Shown: positions 1-6,469 of the stretch, piece by piece
How the letters are laid out: each line of letters opens with the position of its first letter
Position numbering within the stretch: position 1 is the first letter of the stretch
Assembly (NCBI GenBank): GCA_003223995.1
Contig: QHYA01000191.1
Span: 1 to 8,773, forward strand
DNA from: Acidobacteriota bacterium
GTDB taxonomy: Bacteria > Acidobacteriota > Polarisedimenticolia > QHYA01
Direction of reading: 5' to 3'
Length of the DNA stretch: 8,773 nt
Made by a program: the position numbers and the translations under genes
The notes under the pieces: generated by a model
The model's database searches: none
Told to the model about the DNA's origin: nothing
Seen by the model: the letters and a program-made list of their open reading frames with translations, nothing else

Positions 1-493
1 CTTCGGGAAGGGGATAGGTCCCCTCGAACTCGATCGGATTCTGCGTCGCGAAGACCGTGAATCCCTCGGCGAGCGGATGCGTCGTTCCGTCGATCGTGAC
101 CTGCCGCTCCTGCATCGCCTGGAGGAGAGCCGACTGGGTTTTTGCCGTCGCCCGGTTGATCTCGTCGGCGAGGAGAAAGGTGGTGAAGATCGGCCCCTTG
201 ACCAGCGAAAAGGTGCCCTGCTGGATATGGAAGACGCTCGTGCCGGTGATGTCGGCCGGCATGAGATCGGGGGTGAACTGGATCCGGGAGAACCCCGAGC
301 CGAGAACGTGGGCCAGCGTCCGCACGAGGAGCGTCTTGCCGATACCCGGCACGCCTTCGACGAGGGCATGCTGGCGACTGAAGATCGCGACGAGGGCCAG
401 GTCGACAACGGACTGCTGCCCCACGATCACCCGGCACACTTCCGTCCGCGCCTTTTCCAGAACGTCCTTCACCCGATCCAGCGATTGACTCAC
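1..493 (-). CDS. MoxR-family AAA+ ATPase (C-terminus beyond left edge)
   Basis: This is the N-terminal 164 residues of a MoxR-type AAA+ ATPase, read from a GTG at 493 and still open at the window edge. The Walker A loop GVPGIGKT lies at residues 47-54. A Walker B/MoxR signature with the DE pair (FLLADEINRA) is at about 106-115. The sensor-1 segment ATQNPIEFEGTYPLPE is at about 149-164. These motifs with this spacing are diagnostic of MoxR. The family averages a little over 300 residues, so roughly half is missing, including the C-terminal lid. The GTG start is set by a strong Shine-Dalgarno run (GGAGGAGA, about 497-505) and by a 4-base overlap with the stop of the DUF4350 gene. MoxR proteins are soluble ATPases thought to remodel membrane or vWA-domain partners encoded nearby. 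The usual DUF58 partner would lie further left and cannot be seen. The family call is very secure; the cellular substrate is unknown. Confidence 0.96.
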   Translation of the reverse strand, partial: MSQSLDRVKDVLEKARTEVCRVIVGQQSVVDLALVAIFSRQHALVEGVPGIGKTLLVRTLAHVLGSGFSRIQFTPDLMPADITGTSVFHIQQGTFSLVKGPIFTTFLLADEINRATAKTQSALLQAMQERQVTIDGTTHPLAEGFTVFATQNPIEFEGTYPLPE

Positions 494-1740
494 GCTTCTC
501 CTCCATCGGCCATCGCCGTCCGGGACCTGCGCGCCCGCTCGAGCGCGTGGGCGATCCTCCGATAGGTCGCTTCTGGCGGCTCGCCCGCGCAGATCTCATC
601 CAGGAGGGCCGTCACGCTGTCCCCGGACGGCAGCCCGCCAGAGGTCTTCCGCCACTCTGCCACGCACACGCCCAGGAGCTGCCGCTCCGGAACGCTCCGG
701 CGCAGGAGATCCACGAGGGCTTCGCCCTGGTCCCGGCTCCCGGTCGAAGGGACCGTCTGCCCTTCGGCTCGATCGGGCAGCAGGGGTCGGCGCGCCAACC
801 AGGCGAAGAGCACCCCGATGACGAGGAGCGTGGCGAGCACTCCATGCAGGCGGTACCGCCGGACGAGAGTCATGACGCCGGGCTGCTCGACCACCCCGAG
901 AGAGGCTTCGTCGAAGACTGCGCGGCGGGCAGGCCCGATCAGGGCCGCCACGTAGGCGGGGCGGCGCTCGAAGCCCATCGCCTCGTTGCTGAGGGCGTAG
1001 GCGTCCGCGCAGAGAACGAGGCTGCCGCGGCCGATGCGGCGCTCGACGACCACCGCGCCGGCGGATCGCGTGTAGAGTGTCCGCCAGCCGGTGCCTTCTC
1101 GCGGATTGAAGCGAGCCGCCGTTCGCAGCGGAAGATCTTCGGTGATCCCCGGCAGATCGGCAGTGGGGGTGCCCGACTCCCGGGCGGCTGCGATCCCCTT
1201 GTCGAGCCGCGGCCAGGCAAGCTCGATCCCCCAGCGCTTCCCCAGCGAAGGCCGTGAGGGGGCGGGAGGGGCCTTGCCCCGGGGCGGCGTGGCGGGGGGC
1301 GGGGCCTTGCCGTGGGGCGGTGTGGCGGATGGAGCTTGCGGCCGGCGGGCCATGAAGGGTGCCTGCGGCCGTCTGAGGCTCGGCGAGAAGGCGACGATCA
1401 CTCGAGCGCCCGAGGCGGCAAGACCTTCCAGCTCTTCGGCATCGTGAATCGTTCCCTCGAGCAGGAGCGGGTCGGCCCCGAGACGGAAGCAAGCGATATC
1501 CGGCCCGTGCGCGGCCTCCCGCAGGGGACGGTAGAGCCGGGCCGTCGAGATCCCTGCCAGAGGAAGCGCCTCGAAAAGGACCTTTGTGCCCATGGGGTCC
1601 GCTCGCAGGGACGAGTACTGCGGGTAGACGTCGCCCGCCTCCAGGCGGAGAGATAGCACCCGCCCGAGGCCGATTACGAACATGGCGACACACCCGACGA
1701 GCAGCGCCCAGGACACGCGCACGGTCGAGACACTACGCAC
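490..1740 (-). CDS. DUF4350-type two-anchor membrane protein with proline-rich insert
   Basis: A 416-residue protein. One N-terminal membrane helix (about 10-31) is followed by a segment like the DUF4350 opening (SSLRADPMGTKVLFEAL, 43-59), an extracytoplasmic domain, a second helix (about 298-316) and a cytoplasmic tail. The FDEAS motif at 276-280 just before the second helix sits where DUF4350 proteins usually carry an FDE-type motif. Residues about 123-163 are a low-complexity proline/alanine/arginine insert built from tandem repeats; the rest of the domain continues normally after it. The start is GTG at 1740, preceded by GGAGAGG with 7 bases spacing, and it overlaps the DUF4129 gene by 8 bases. 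The 3' end overlaps the MoxR start by 4 bases. DUF4350 genes commonly accompany MoxR, DUF58 and DUF4129 genes; the biochemical role is unknown. I recognise the family by layout and motif, not by an alignment. Confidence 0.85.
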   Translation of the reverse strand: MRSVSTVRVSWALLVGCVAMFVIGLGRVLSLRLEAGDVYPQYSSLRADPMGTKVLFEALPLAGISTARLYRPLREAAHGPDIACFRLGADPLLLEGTIHDAEELEGLAASGARVIVAFSPSLRRPQAPFMARRPQAPSATPPHGKAPPPATPPRGKAPPAPSRPSLGKRWGIELAWPRLDKGIAAARESGTPTADLPGITEDLPLRTAARFNPREGTGWRTLYTRSAGAVVVERRIGRGSLVLCADAYALSNEAMGFERRPAYVAALIGPARRAVFDEASLGVVEQPGVMTLVRRYRLHGVLATLLVIGVLFAWLARRPLLPDRAEGQTVPSTGSRDQGEALVDLLRRSVPERQLLGVCVAEWRKTSGGLPSGDSVTALLDEICAGEPPEATYRRIAHALERARRSRTAMADGGEA

Positions 1741-3433
1741 GCCGCATCCTCTCCAGACCGCCCATCACCTCGCCGGCAAGCCCCTCGCTCGCGGCATGGC
1801 CGCCGTACCAGACCCGTTCGAACGCCCTGACGACCTCCCCGAAGGCGGCGCAAAGCTCCCCCTCGCCAGGCTCCCGTCGGGCCAGCTCGCGGACGTATTC
1901 GAGGTTGGACTTGTGCGCTGAGAGCGTCAGGCTTCCCCGGGAAGAAAGGTGCGCAAGCGCAGCGAGATGGATCGCCCGCACTGCCGCCCGGCACTCGCCG
2001 CGGGCGGCGAGCTCCCGGGCGAGGGCGATCCAGCCGTCCTCGGGGAGCCGGTCCGCGGTGACGCTTTCATCCACGACATGGGAGACGGTCAGGCCGGCTT
2101 CCGCGGGCGAAGTCGCGGTGAGAGAGCGCCGGCCTCGCCGCCATTGCTTCACGACCGCCAGAACGAGGAGAGCTCCCAGTCCGAGGAGGCCAATCAGGAT
2201 GCCCCGCGTGGCGTTGCGCAGCGAGAGGCTTCCCTCTCCCGAATCGGGACCTGGCCGGGGAAAGAGCCTGTCGACGAGTTCGAACAGCCGGAGGAAAAGG
2301 GAGCGGAACGCGGAACCGGCCGTCTGGATCGCCGTCGAGATCAGGCGGAGGGTCGAGTCGAGGAATCCGCTGGATTGGATCTCCGCTTCCTCCCGCCGCG
2401 GCATCCGCCAGGCGATCTCGGGCCTGCGGATGACTTCGCGAATCGCGCGATCGAGCCGATCCGGACTCACTGTCTGGACCGGGAGAGCCAAACCTGCTCC
2501 CGTCCTGGCAAACGGCACGGCAGCGTCGGTACGTTGCGCGGCGACTGTCGCGTCCCCCGCGAAGAGGGCGACGGCCAGCCCGACCGCGACAAGGACGGCC
2601 AGGGACCCGCTGGCCGGAGCGGGCTTTTCGGACCGGATCTCGTGAATGGCGGCGTTGAGGTCGAGACCGGACCGGAGAGACACGCCGTGGAAACACCGGA
2701 AGGCGAAGGCGGCTCTCGCGATGGGATCCACGATCGCGTAGGCGGTGGCCGCCGAGGCCATCACGAGGGTGCCGTTGAAAGCCGTCTCGATTCCGATGCG
2801 CGCCGCCGCGCTCTCGATACCCAGAAAGGTCCGCGCGAGGTAGGGGACCAGGAGAAGGACCAGGAGCGCGTCGAGGAAAACGATGGCATAGAGGAGACAG
2901 ATGACGAGGAGGAGGATCTGCGCCTGCGCGTTCCACCGCACCGTTTGTTCGATCGTCGAACCGATTTCCTCCGCCTGCCGCCGCTGTCCCGTGCCGAGCA
3001 CGGAGAAGCTCTGCACGAAGGTCAGCACCCACGCCGCGGGGAAGACGGCGAGCAGGGCGGCTGGAAGCAGGACGAGCCCGAACGGCTGGACGAGGCTCTG
3101 GGCGGCACCAAGACGCAGCAGCCGGCCCGGGGAGGGAAGCTTCTCGGCGAAACGCTCCCCGGCGATTCGTCGCGAGACCCCCTGGGCGAAGGCGGCCTGC
3201 CAGGCCTTCATCCACAGGAAAAGGGCGGCGAGGCCGAGCGACTCCGCCGGCGCCCGGCTGCGCGCGAACGCGCTACCGGCCATGTCGGTCCAGAAGGCTA
3301 CCGCGGCGAGCAAGAACGGCAGCGTCCCGATGCTATAGATGAGCAGCAGCGACGGCGGCGCAGTCCTCAGGAGGTGGACCGCGTCTTCCAAGAGACTCAA
3401 GGCCGGAGGCCCAGAATCCCGCGCTCCGCTCAC
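1733..3433 (-). CDS. Multi-pass membrane protein with C-terminal DUF4129 domain
   Basis: A 566-residue membrane protein. Hydrophobic helices are visible at about 28-48, 66-86, 116-140, 172-198, 222-242, 277-293 and 411-428. Between the last two is a roughly 115-residue, probably extracytoplasmic, region. The C-terminal cytoplasmic part (about 465-545) looks like DUF4129: a helical repeat with AIHLAALAHLSSRG, a conserved lysine-asparagine turn (AHKSNLEYVREL) and the closing FERVWYG motif. DUF4129 often ends transglutaminase-like membrane proteins, but no transglutaminase Cys-His-Asp core is seen here. The start chosen is GTG at 3433, which overlaps the previous stop by 4 bases (GTGA) as at other junctions in this operon. 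The Shine-Dalgarno is weak (AGGG). The frame stays open upstream to 4051, but that stretch overlaps two better-supported genes and is rejected. It probably works with the DUF4350 and MoxR products; the mechanism is unknown. Confidence 0.85.
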   Translation of the reverse strand: MSGARDSGPPALSLLEDAVHLLRTAPPSLLLIYSIGTLPFLLAAVAFWTDMAGSAFARSRAPAESLGLAALFLWMKAWQAAFAQGVSRRIAGERFAEKLPSPGRLLRLGAAQSLVQPFGLVLLPAALLAVFPAAWVLTFVQSFSVLGTGQRRQAEEIGSTIEQTVRWNAQAQILLLVICLLYAIVFLDALLVLLLVPYLARTFLGIESAAARIGIETAFNGTLVMASAATAYAIVDPIARAAFAFRCFHGVSLRSGLDLNAAIHEIRSEKPAPASGSLAVLVAVGLAVALFAGDATVAAQRTDAAVPFARTGAGLALPVQTVSPDRLDRAIREVIRRPEIAWRMPRREEAEIQSSGFLDSTLRLISTAIQTAGSAFRSLFLRLFELVDRLFPRPGPDSGEGSLSLRNATRGILIGLLGLGALLVLAVVKQWRRGRRSLTATSPAEAGLTVSHVVDESVTADRLPEDGWIALARELAARGECRAAVRAIHLAALAHLSSRGSLTLSAHKSNLEYVRELARREPGEGELCAAFGEVVRAFERVWYGGHAASEGLAGEVMGGLERMRRA

Positions 3434-3771
3434 CGAGGACCCTGGTGGGCTCTCGCCCCGACGGAGACGCTGTCGAAAGCGTCGTCGTGGACCGGCGAGG
3501 GCAGGGAGGCCAGCACGCGTCCGGCTGCGTAGAACAGCATCCAGGCGAGGGCGAGCCCCGCGAGGGCCTGCAGGCAGAGGGCCACCCGGCGGGTGGCGGG
3601 GAGCTGCCGGTCCACACCCGCGATCCGGCGAAGGCAGACCGCGCAAACGAGCCTTCCCTCGTGCTCGGTCACGCACTCCCGGCAATGAAAGCGACGACAC
3701 TCGGGGCAGAGGGCGACCGCCTCGCGGTGAGGATGGTTCCGGCAGCGCTCGGCGGCGAGGGTGGAACTCAT
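3430..3771 (-). CDS. Small B-box-like zinc finger protein with one membrane helix
   Basis: A 113-residue protein. The N-terminal part has a B-box-like zinc finger with ligands C10, H13, C22, C25, C30, C33, C43 and C46, and an extra histidine at 37. One hydrophobic helix follows at about 63-84, and then a short tail. The finger should be cytoplasmic (the side where reduced zinc cysteines persist) and probably serves protein-protein contact; that role is inference. ATG at 3771 overlaps the upstream stop as ATGA, and its own stop overlaps the DUF4129 start as GTGA, so it is translationally coupled on both sides. The finger has exactly the same cysteine/histidine spacing as the one in the protein encoded at 4795-5376, with 17 of 37 positions identical over the module. 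This suggests related modules within one operon. No enzymatic motif is seen. Confidence 0.85.
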   Translation of the reverse strand: MSSTLAAERCRNHPHREAVALCPECRRFHCRECVTEHEGRLVCAVCLRRIAGVDRQLPATRRVALCLQALAGLALAWMLFYAAGRVLASLPSPVHDDAFDSVSVGARAHQGPR

Positions 3772-4781
3772 GCGGCCACTCCGCCGGACGCCGCCGGCTC
3801 GGACTGCAGCCCTCGCCGCGCCGCAGCGAGCGCGAGGAAGCCCACGACCGCGACGGCGACGTCGGCTCCGATGAAGATACGATCGATGACCAGCCAGAGG
3901 GGATGGGCAGGGTTGCCCCAGAAAGAAGGCATCGGGCCGGGCTGGGGGCCCAGGACGGCCATGGCGACGACGGAGGCGTAGACCTTCGCCGCGAGGAGGA
4001 GGGCTGCCGCCCAGACGCTGCCCCGCAGCATCGAGGTCGCGAGCGGAGCACGGTGACGCGCCGCGGAGACGAGCACCGCCAGCGCGATCCCTAGAAGAAC
4101 AGGCGTCTCGACCAGGATCCTCAACGACCCCGGGGCGACCGCGAGGACGAGAGGCGCTTCCAACAGCAGCAGTCCGAAGAGGACGGCGTGGCGGCCGCCT
4201 CTGTAAGTCGCCTTTGGACGCGCGTCTCCCCGGTCGGCTCCATGAAGCCCGGCGACTGGCCTCGGGGCGGCGGCGCGCGTCGCAGGCGCGGATTCCATCA
4301 GGGGGATGCTCCGGGGATCGATCGTCCCCTGCGCGGATTCGATGCGGGGAAGGATCGAGCCAAGGGCTTTGTCGGCCTTCCAACGGCGGTTCAGCGAGTG
4401 GAGTTCGCCGGATTGCACGGCCGTCTGGATGCGGCAGATGCAGAGCGGGCCCCGGGCCAGCTGGACGAGGAGCGCGAGAAGCAGGGGGACGTAGCCGAGG
4501 GCCGCCCAGAACAGACCCTCCGTTCCACCCATGGCGAGACCGAGGCCCGCTACGGCGACCGCCGGCAGACCGAGGGCGGCCGCCTGCGGAGCGATGCTTC
4601 GCGGCGTGATCAGGATCGCCTGGATGTCGCGGTAATCGAACCGCCGGTAGGTTTCGCGCCAGCCATTCGAGTCCACCGCCAGGAGGTGGTCCCCTCCCAT
4701 CCAGAGGGTCGAGGGTCCTGTGAGCAGGGCCCGCAATCCTCGCGGACGGCCGCGGCCGGGCAATCGGAGGTACTCGGCCAT
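3768..4781 (-). CDS. Multi-pass membrane protein with N-terminal PH-like domain
   Basis: A 337-residue protein of unknown function. Residues about 20-62 contain a segment reading STLWMGGDHLLAVDSNG followed by YRRFDYRDIQAILI. This resembles the bacterial PH-like beta domains seen in uncharacterised membrane proteins. A helical hairpin (about 69-84 and 88-108) and a CxC-containing stretch with a TAVQ motif (114-123) come next, then a soluble linker and four more likely helices (about 199-217, 224-241, 255-276, 301-321). ATG at 4781 is preferred because it follows GAGGAG at about 9 bases and leaves a 13-base gap to the upstream gene. An in-frame ATG at 4823 would extend into that gene and lacks a comparable site. 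The stop overlaps the next start as ATGA. The membrane location is clear; the PH-like assignment is a pattern judgement and needs structure prediction. Confidence 0.82.
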   Translation of the reverse strand: MAEYLRLPGRGRPRGLRALLTGPSTLWMGGDHLLAVDSNGWRETYRRFDYRDIQAILITPRSIAPQAAALGLPAVAVAGLGLAMGGTEGLFWAALGYVPLLLALLVQLARGPLCICRIQTAVQSGELHSLNRRWKADKALGSILPRIESAQGTIDPRSIPLMESAPATRAAAPRPVAGLHGADRGDARPKATYRGGRHAVLFGLLLLEAPLVLAVAPGSLRILVETPVLLGIALAVLVSAARHRAPLATSMLRGSVWAAALLLAAKVYASVVAMAVLGPQPGPMPSFWGNPAHPLWLVIDRIFIGADVAVAVVGFLALAAARRGLQSEPAASGGVAA

Positions 4782-4794
4782 GATCCTTCTCTCC

Positions 4795-5376
4795 TCAGAG
4801 GCGCCGGAGAGAGACGAGGCCAACCGTCAGGACCAGGCCCCAGACCATGAGTTGGAGAACCGCGATCCCGGCGGCAGCAATGAAGCGAATCCGGCTCCGC
4901 GGCACGAGGCTCAGGGGGGTTCTCCACTTCCGCACGACGAGGAAGAGAACGACGAATGAGGTGATGAGGGAGGCCCACCATAGGATGCAGCTCAGAAGGG
5001 CCGTCGACAGCGCGATGCTGTCCCAGAGGACGCGCTCGCTCTCCAGGGTGGCGGAGCCGCCGCTCGGTCTCGCGGTCGGGAAGCAGGCCGGACAGAGATG
5101 ACGCCCGTCGAACTCGATGTCGCACAGCGCGCACAGGAAACGTCCGCAGAGGGCGCAGGGGATGACGGCGACGCTGGCCGGGTGGTTGTAGCAGGTCGCT
5201 TCCTCCGGCGAAACCGCGAGGGTCGCCGGCAGACCGGCGGCGATCGGCCGCCAGAGAGCGGGGAAAACGAGCACGTGCAGCGGCCGGCCGCAGCGAGCGC
5301 AAGCCATCTCCTCGCTTCCGGTCGGGGGGGGCTGCGCCACACCGCAGGCGGCGCAATCCACAGTGGCGGCGCTCAC
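4795..5376 (-). CDS. Zinc ribbon plus B-box-like finger membrane protein
   Basis: A 193-residue protein with two zinc modules followed by membrane segments. The first is a zinc-ribbon-like pair, C8xxC11 and C26xxC29. The second is a B-box-like finger with C62, H65, C74, C77, C82, C85, C95 and C98, plus H93. Hydrophobic stretches at about 124-148 and 166-188 make it at least a two-helix protein with the fingers most likely in the cytoplasm. The start is GTG at 5376 behind an AAGGGAAGAGG purine run; the gap to the upstream RDD gene is 24 bases, and the gap to the next gene is 13. The finger spacing is identical to that of the small protein at 3430-3771. I do not recognise a named family for the full length; a scaffold or membrane-adaptor role is inference only. 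Confidence 0.85.
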   Translation of the reverse strand: MSAATVDCAACGVAQPPPTGSEEMACARCGRPLHVLVFPALWRPIAAGLPATLAVSPEEATCYNHPASVAVIPCALCGRFLCALCDIEFDGRHLCPACFPTARPSGGSATLESERVLWDSIALSTALLSCILWWASLITSFVVLFLVVRKWRTPLSLVPRSRIRFIAAAGIAVLQLMVWGLVLTVGLVSLRRL

Positions 5377-5400
5377 CCTCTTCCCTTGGCGTCGAAGGCG

Positions 5401-5991
5401 TCAGCCGACCCGCACAACTCGGGTGTCGCAGATGCGGTCATGCAGGGCTCTCTTCTCGCTGTCGAAGGCGGCGATGATGTAGCCGATCAGCAGGGTAATG
5501 GAGCTGAGGAACTTTCCCCAGTGGCGTCCGAAGGCCCGTGCGTAGGTGAGCGGGCTGCCGTCCGGGCGCACGATGCGGAGTTTGAGCGCCATCTTCCCCG
5601 GCGTCGCCCCGTGGCGGCCGACGAACCAGGTCTCGTAGGTGACGGCGATCGCCATCTGGAACAGCCAGGTCAGCACGAAGACCACCGGGACAGCGGCGAT
5701 GCCTGAAGCGTTCGCCGCAAGCGCCAGAGGCAGCACGATCCCCACAAACATGTTCACAACGATCAGAAGGAGACCGTCGAGAAAGGCCGCTCCGACTCGC
5801 ACCCAGAAGCCGGCGTAGGACAGGCTCGTGGTGGCTGCCGCCCCCTCGCGCAGGCGCTGGAGGAAGACGGGCTTGCAGGTCGCGCAGATGCGCCGTCCGG
5901 CCAGCTCGATGGTGTCGGCCGCCGAAAAGAGCCTCCCGCACTCCGCGCAGGTGACGGTGGCTTCGGTTTCCGGGATGAACGCATCCGCCAT
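5401..5991 (-). CDS. RDD-family membrane protein with N-terminal four-cysteine zinc motif
   Basis: A 196-residue protein. Residues 15-39 form a compact four-cysteine motif (C15xxC18, C36xxC39), predicted to bind zinc. The RDD domain follows: GFWVRVGAAFLDGLLL at 61-76 carries the Arg and Asp of the first helix. A second helix lies at about 101-119. The loop motif GATPGKMALKLRIV is at 128-141, and a third helix at about 161-176 is followed by the closing HDRICDTRVV. RDD proteins are three-helix membrane proteins; some are implicated in ion transport, but most are uncharacterised. ATG at 5991 is preceded by GGGAGGA at short spacing. It is the first gene of the leftward run, so the operon promoter should lie in the gap upstream. 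The family is secure. The fused zinc motif is notable because similar cysteine modules recur in the next gene. Confidence 0.93.
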   Translation of the reverse strand: MADAFIPETEATVTCAECGRLFSAADTIELAGRRICATCKPVFLQRLREGAAATTSLSYAGFWVRVGAAFLDGLLLIVVNMFVGIVLPLALAANASGIAAVPVVFVLTWLFQMAIAVTYETWFVGRHGATPGKMALKLRIVRPDGSPLTYARAFGRHWGKFLSSITLLIGYIIAAFDSEKRALHDRICDTRVVRVG

Positions 5992-6065
5992 GGGTCCTCC
6001 CTCGCGCCGCGCGAGCGGGCGGTCGCGGAAAAGGTGGCTTCATCGACGCCGCAAACGAGTCACTG

Positions 6066-6090
6066 CTCGCTGGAGCTCACACGGAGCGAG
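6066..6090. repeat. Short inverted repeat, 6-bp arms
   Basis: CTCGCT at 6066-6071 is perfectly complementary to AGCGAG at 6085-6090, with a 13-base loop that itself contains the palindrome GAGCTC. It lies about 75 bases upstream of the RDD gene start, inside the likely leader. It could be an operator or a leader hairpin; six base pairs is close to what chance gives in GC-rich DNA. Confidence 0.35.
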
Positions 6091-6141
6091 GTTCTCCGGA
6101 AATCCGCCACAGCAAAGGGCCATCGCGACGACCCAGCGACG

Positions 6142-6159
6142 AGCCTTTGTTGTCAGGCT
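6142..6159. repeat. Short hairpin, 5-bp stem
   Basis: AGCCT (6142-6146) and AGGCT (6155-6159) can pair around an 8-base loop. In the plus direction the stem is followed by TTT and then C bases, so it resembles a poor terminator. No plus-strand gene ends here, and the stem is short, so its function is doubtful. Confidence 0.25.
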
Positions 6160-6184
6160 TTCCCCCTCGATCGGAGGTCCTCTC

Positions 6185-6200
6185 TTACACCTTTTACACC
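6185..6200. repeat. TTACACC direct repeat, 9-base period
   Basis: TTACACC occurs at 6185-6191 and again at 6194-6200, separated by two T bases. On the minus strand it reads GGTGTAAAAGGTGTAA. Closely spaced direct copies in a divergent regulatory gap may be a regulator-binding site, but no regulator gene is in the window, so this is suggestive only. Confidence 0.35.
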
Positions 6201-6220
6201 GTCCGGAGCCCTGAGGCAAT

Positions 6221-6269
6221 CCTGTGGAGCCTCCTGTGGAGCCTCCTGTGGAGCCTTCCTGTGGAGCCT
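6221..6269. repeat. 12-bp tandem repeat, four copies
   Basis: The unit CCTGTGGAGCCT occurs at 6221-6232, 6233-6244, 6245-6256 and, after one extra T, at 6258-6269. The four copies are identical. Each of the first two junctions makes an odd palindrome GGAG-C-CTCC, and on the minus strand the junctions read AGGAGG. The copies lie in non-coding DNA about 230 bases upstream of the RDD gene. Perfect identity points to recent slippage or expansion. Confidence 0.9.
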
Positions 6270-6385
6270 TCCGCGTCTCCTGCGCCGGGTTGAGCGAGTT
6301 GGTCCGTGCCATGAGCTTTCTCTACAATGCAACTCTTGATAATGGCAAGACAGTACCACGCTGGGAACGGATTGGTCGCGCGACG

Positions 6386-6415
6386 TTGACCCCCGGACAC
6401 CCCCGTGCGTATGAA
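6386..6415 (+). promoter_or_regulatory. Candidate sigma-70-type promoter for the rightward gene
   Basis: TTGACC at 6386-6391 (five of six to the -35 consensus) and TATGAA at 6410-6415 (four of six to the -10 consensus) are separated by 18 bases. The predicted start of transcription is near 6422, about 50 bases before the ATG at 6473. The match is found by eye, and the promoter rules of this organism are unknown. Confidence 0.4.
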
Positions 6416-6449
6416 GAGTTGTTGGATGACGGCGAAACTTCGCCCATGA

Positions 6450-6469
6450 GGGAGGGATAGGGAGGGATC
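6450..6469 (+). promoter_or_regulatory. Duplicated Shine-Dalgarno region
   Basis: A 10-base segment GGGAGGGATA is followed directly by GGGAGGGATC. The downstream copy puts GGAGG at 6461-6465, 7 bases before ATG 6473, an ideal spacing that fixes this start. The upstream copy is a second purine-rich site at a poorer distance. Confidence 0.7.

Noticed and set aside
77..565. Plus-strand open frames over the MoxR gene
   Set aside because: The minus strand has Walker A, Walker B and sensor motifs in one frame; the plus-strand frames are shadows.
1949..3532. Long plus-strand open frame opposite the DUF4129 gene
   Set aside because: It is charged and low in hydrophobic residues, and has no recognisable domain. 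It is a shadow typical of GC-rich DNA lying opposite a well-supported membrane protein.
3434..4051. Upstream extension of the DUF4129 reading frame
   Set aside because: The extra 206 codons would overlap both the B-box and PH-like genes. The translated stretch is Arg/Ser/Pro-rich with no membrane or domain pattern, and the GTGA overlap at 3430-3433 gives a better start.
4782..4823. N-terminal extension of the PH-like protein to ATG 4823
   Set aside because: It would overlap the preceding gene by 29 bases and has no clear ribosome site, whereas ATG 4781 has GAGGAG upstream.
6040..6312. 90-codon minus-strand frame in the intergenic gap, Cys-rich with STGG repeats
   Set aside because: The repeat comes from the 12-bp tandem array, GC at third positions is mixed, and the ribosome site is weak. 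It cannot be excluded as a small gene, but it is not supported well enough to call.
6310..6460. Short plus-strand frame starting near ATG 6310
   Set aside because: It lacks a Shine-Dalgarno sequence, shows no domain, and runs through the candidate promoter and ribosome site of the next gene.
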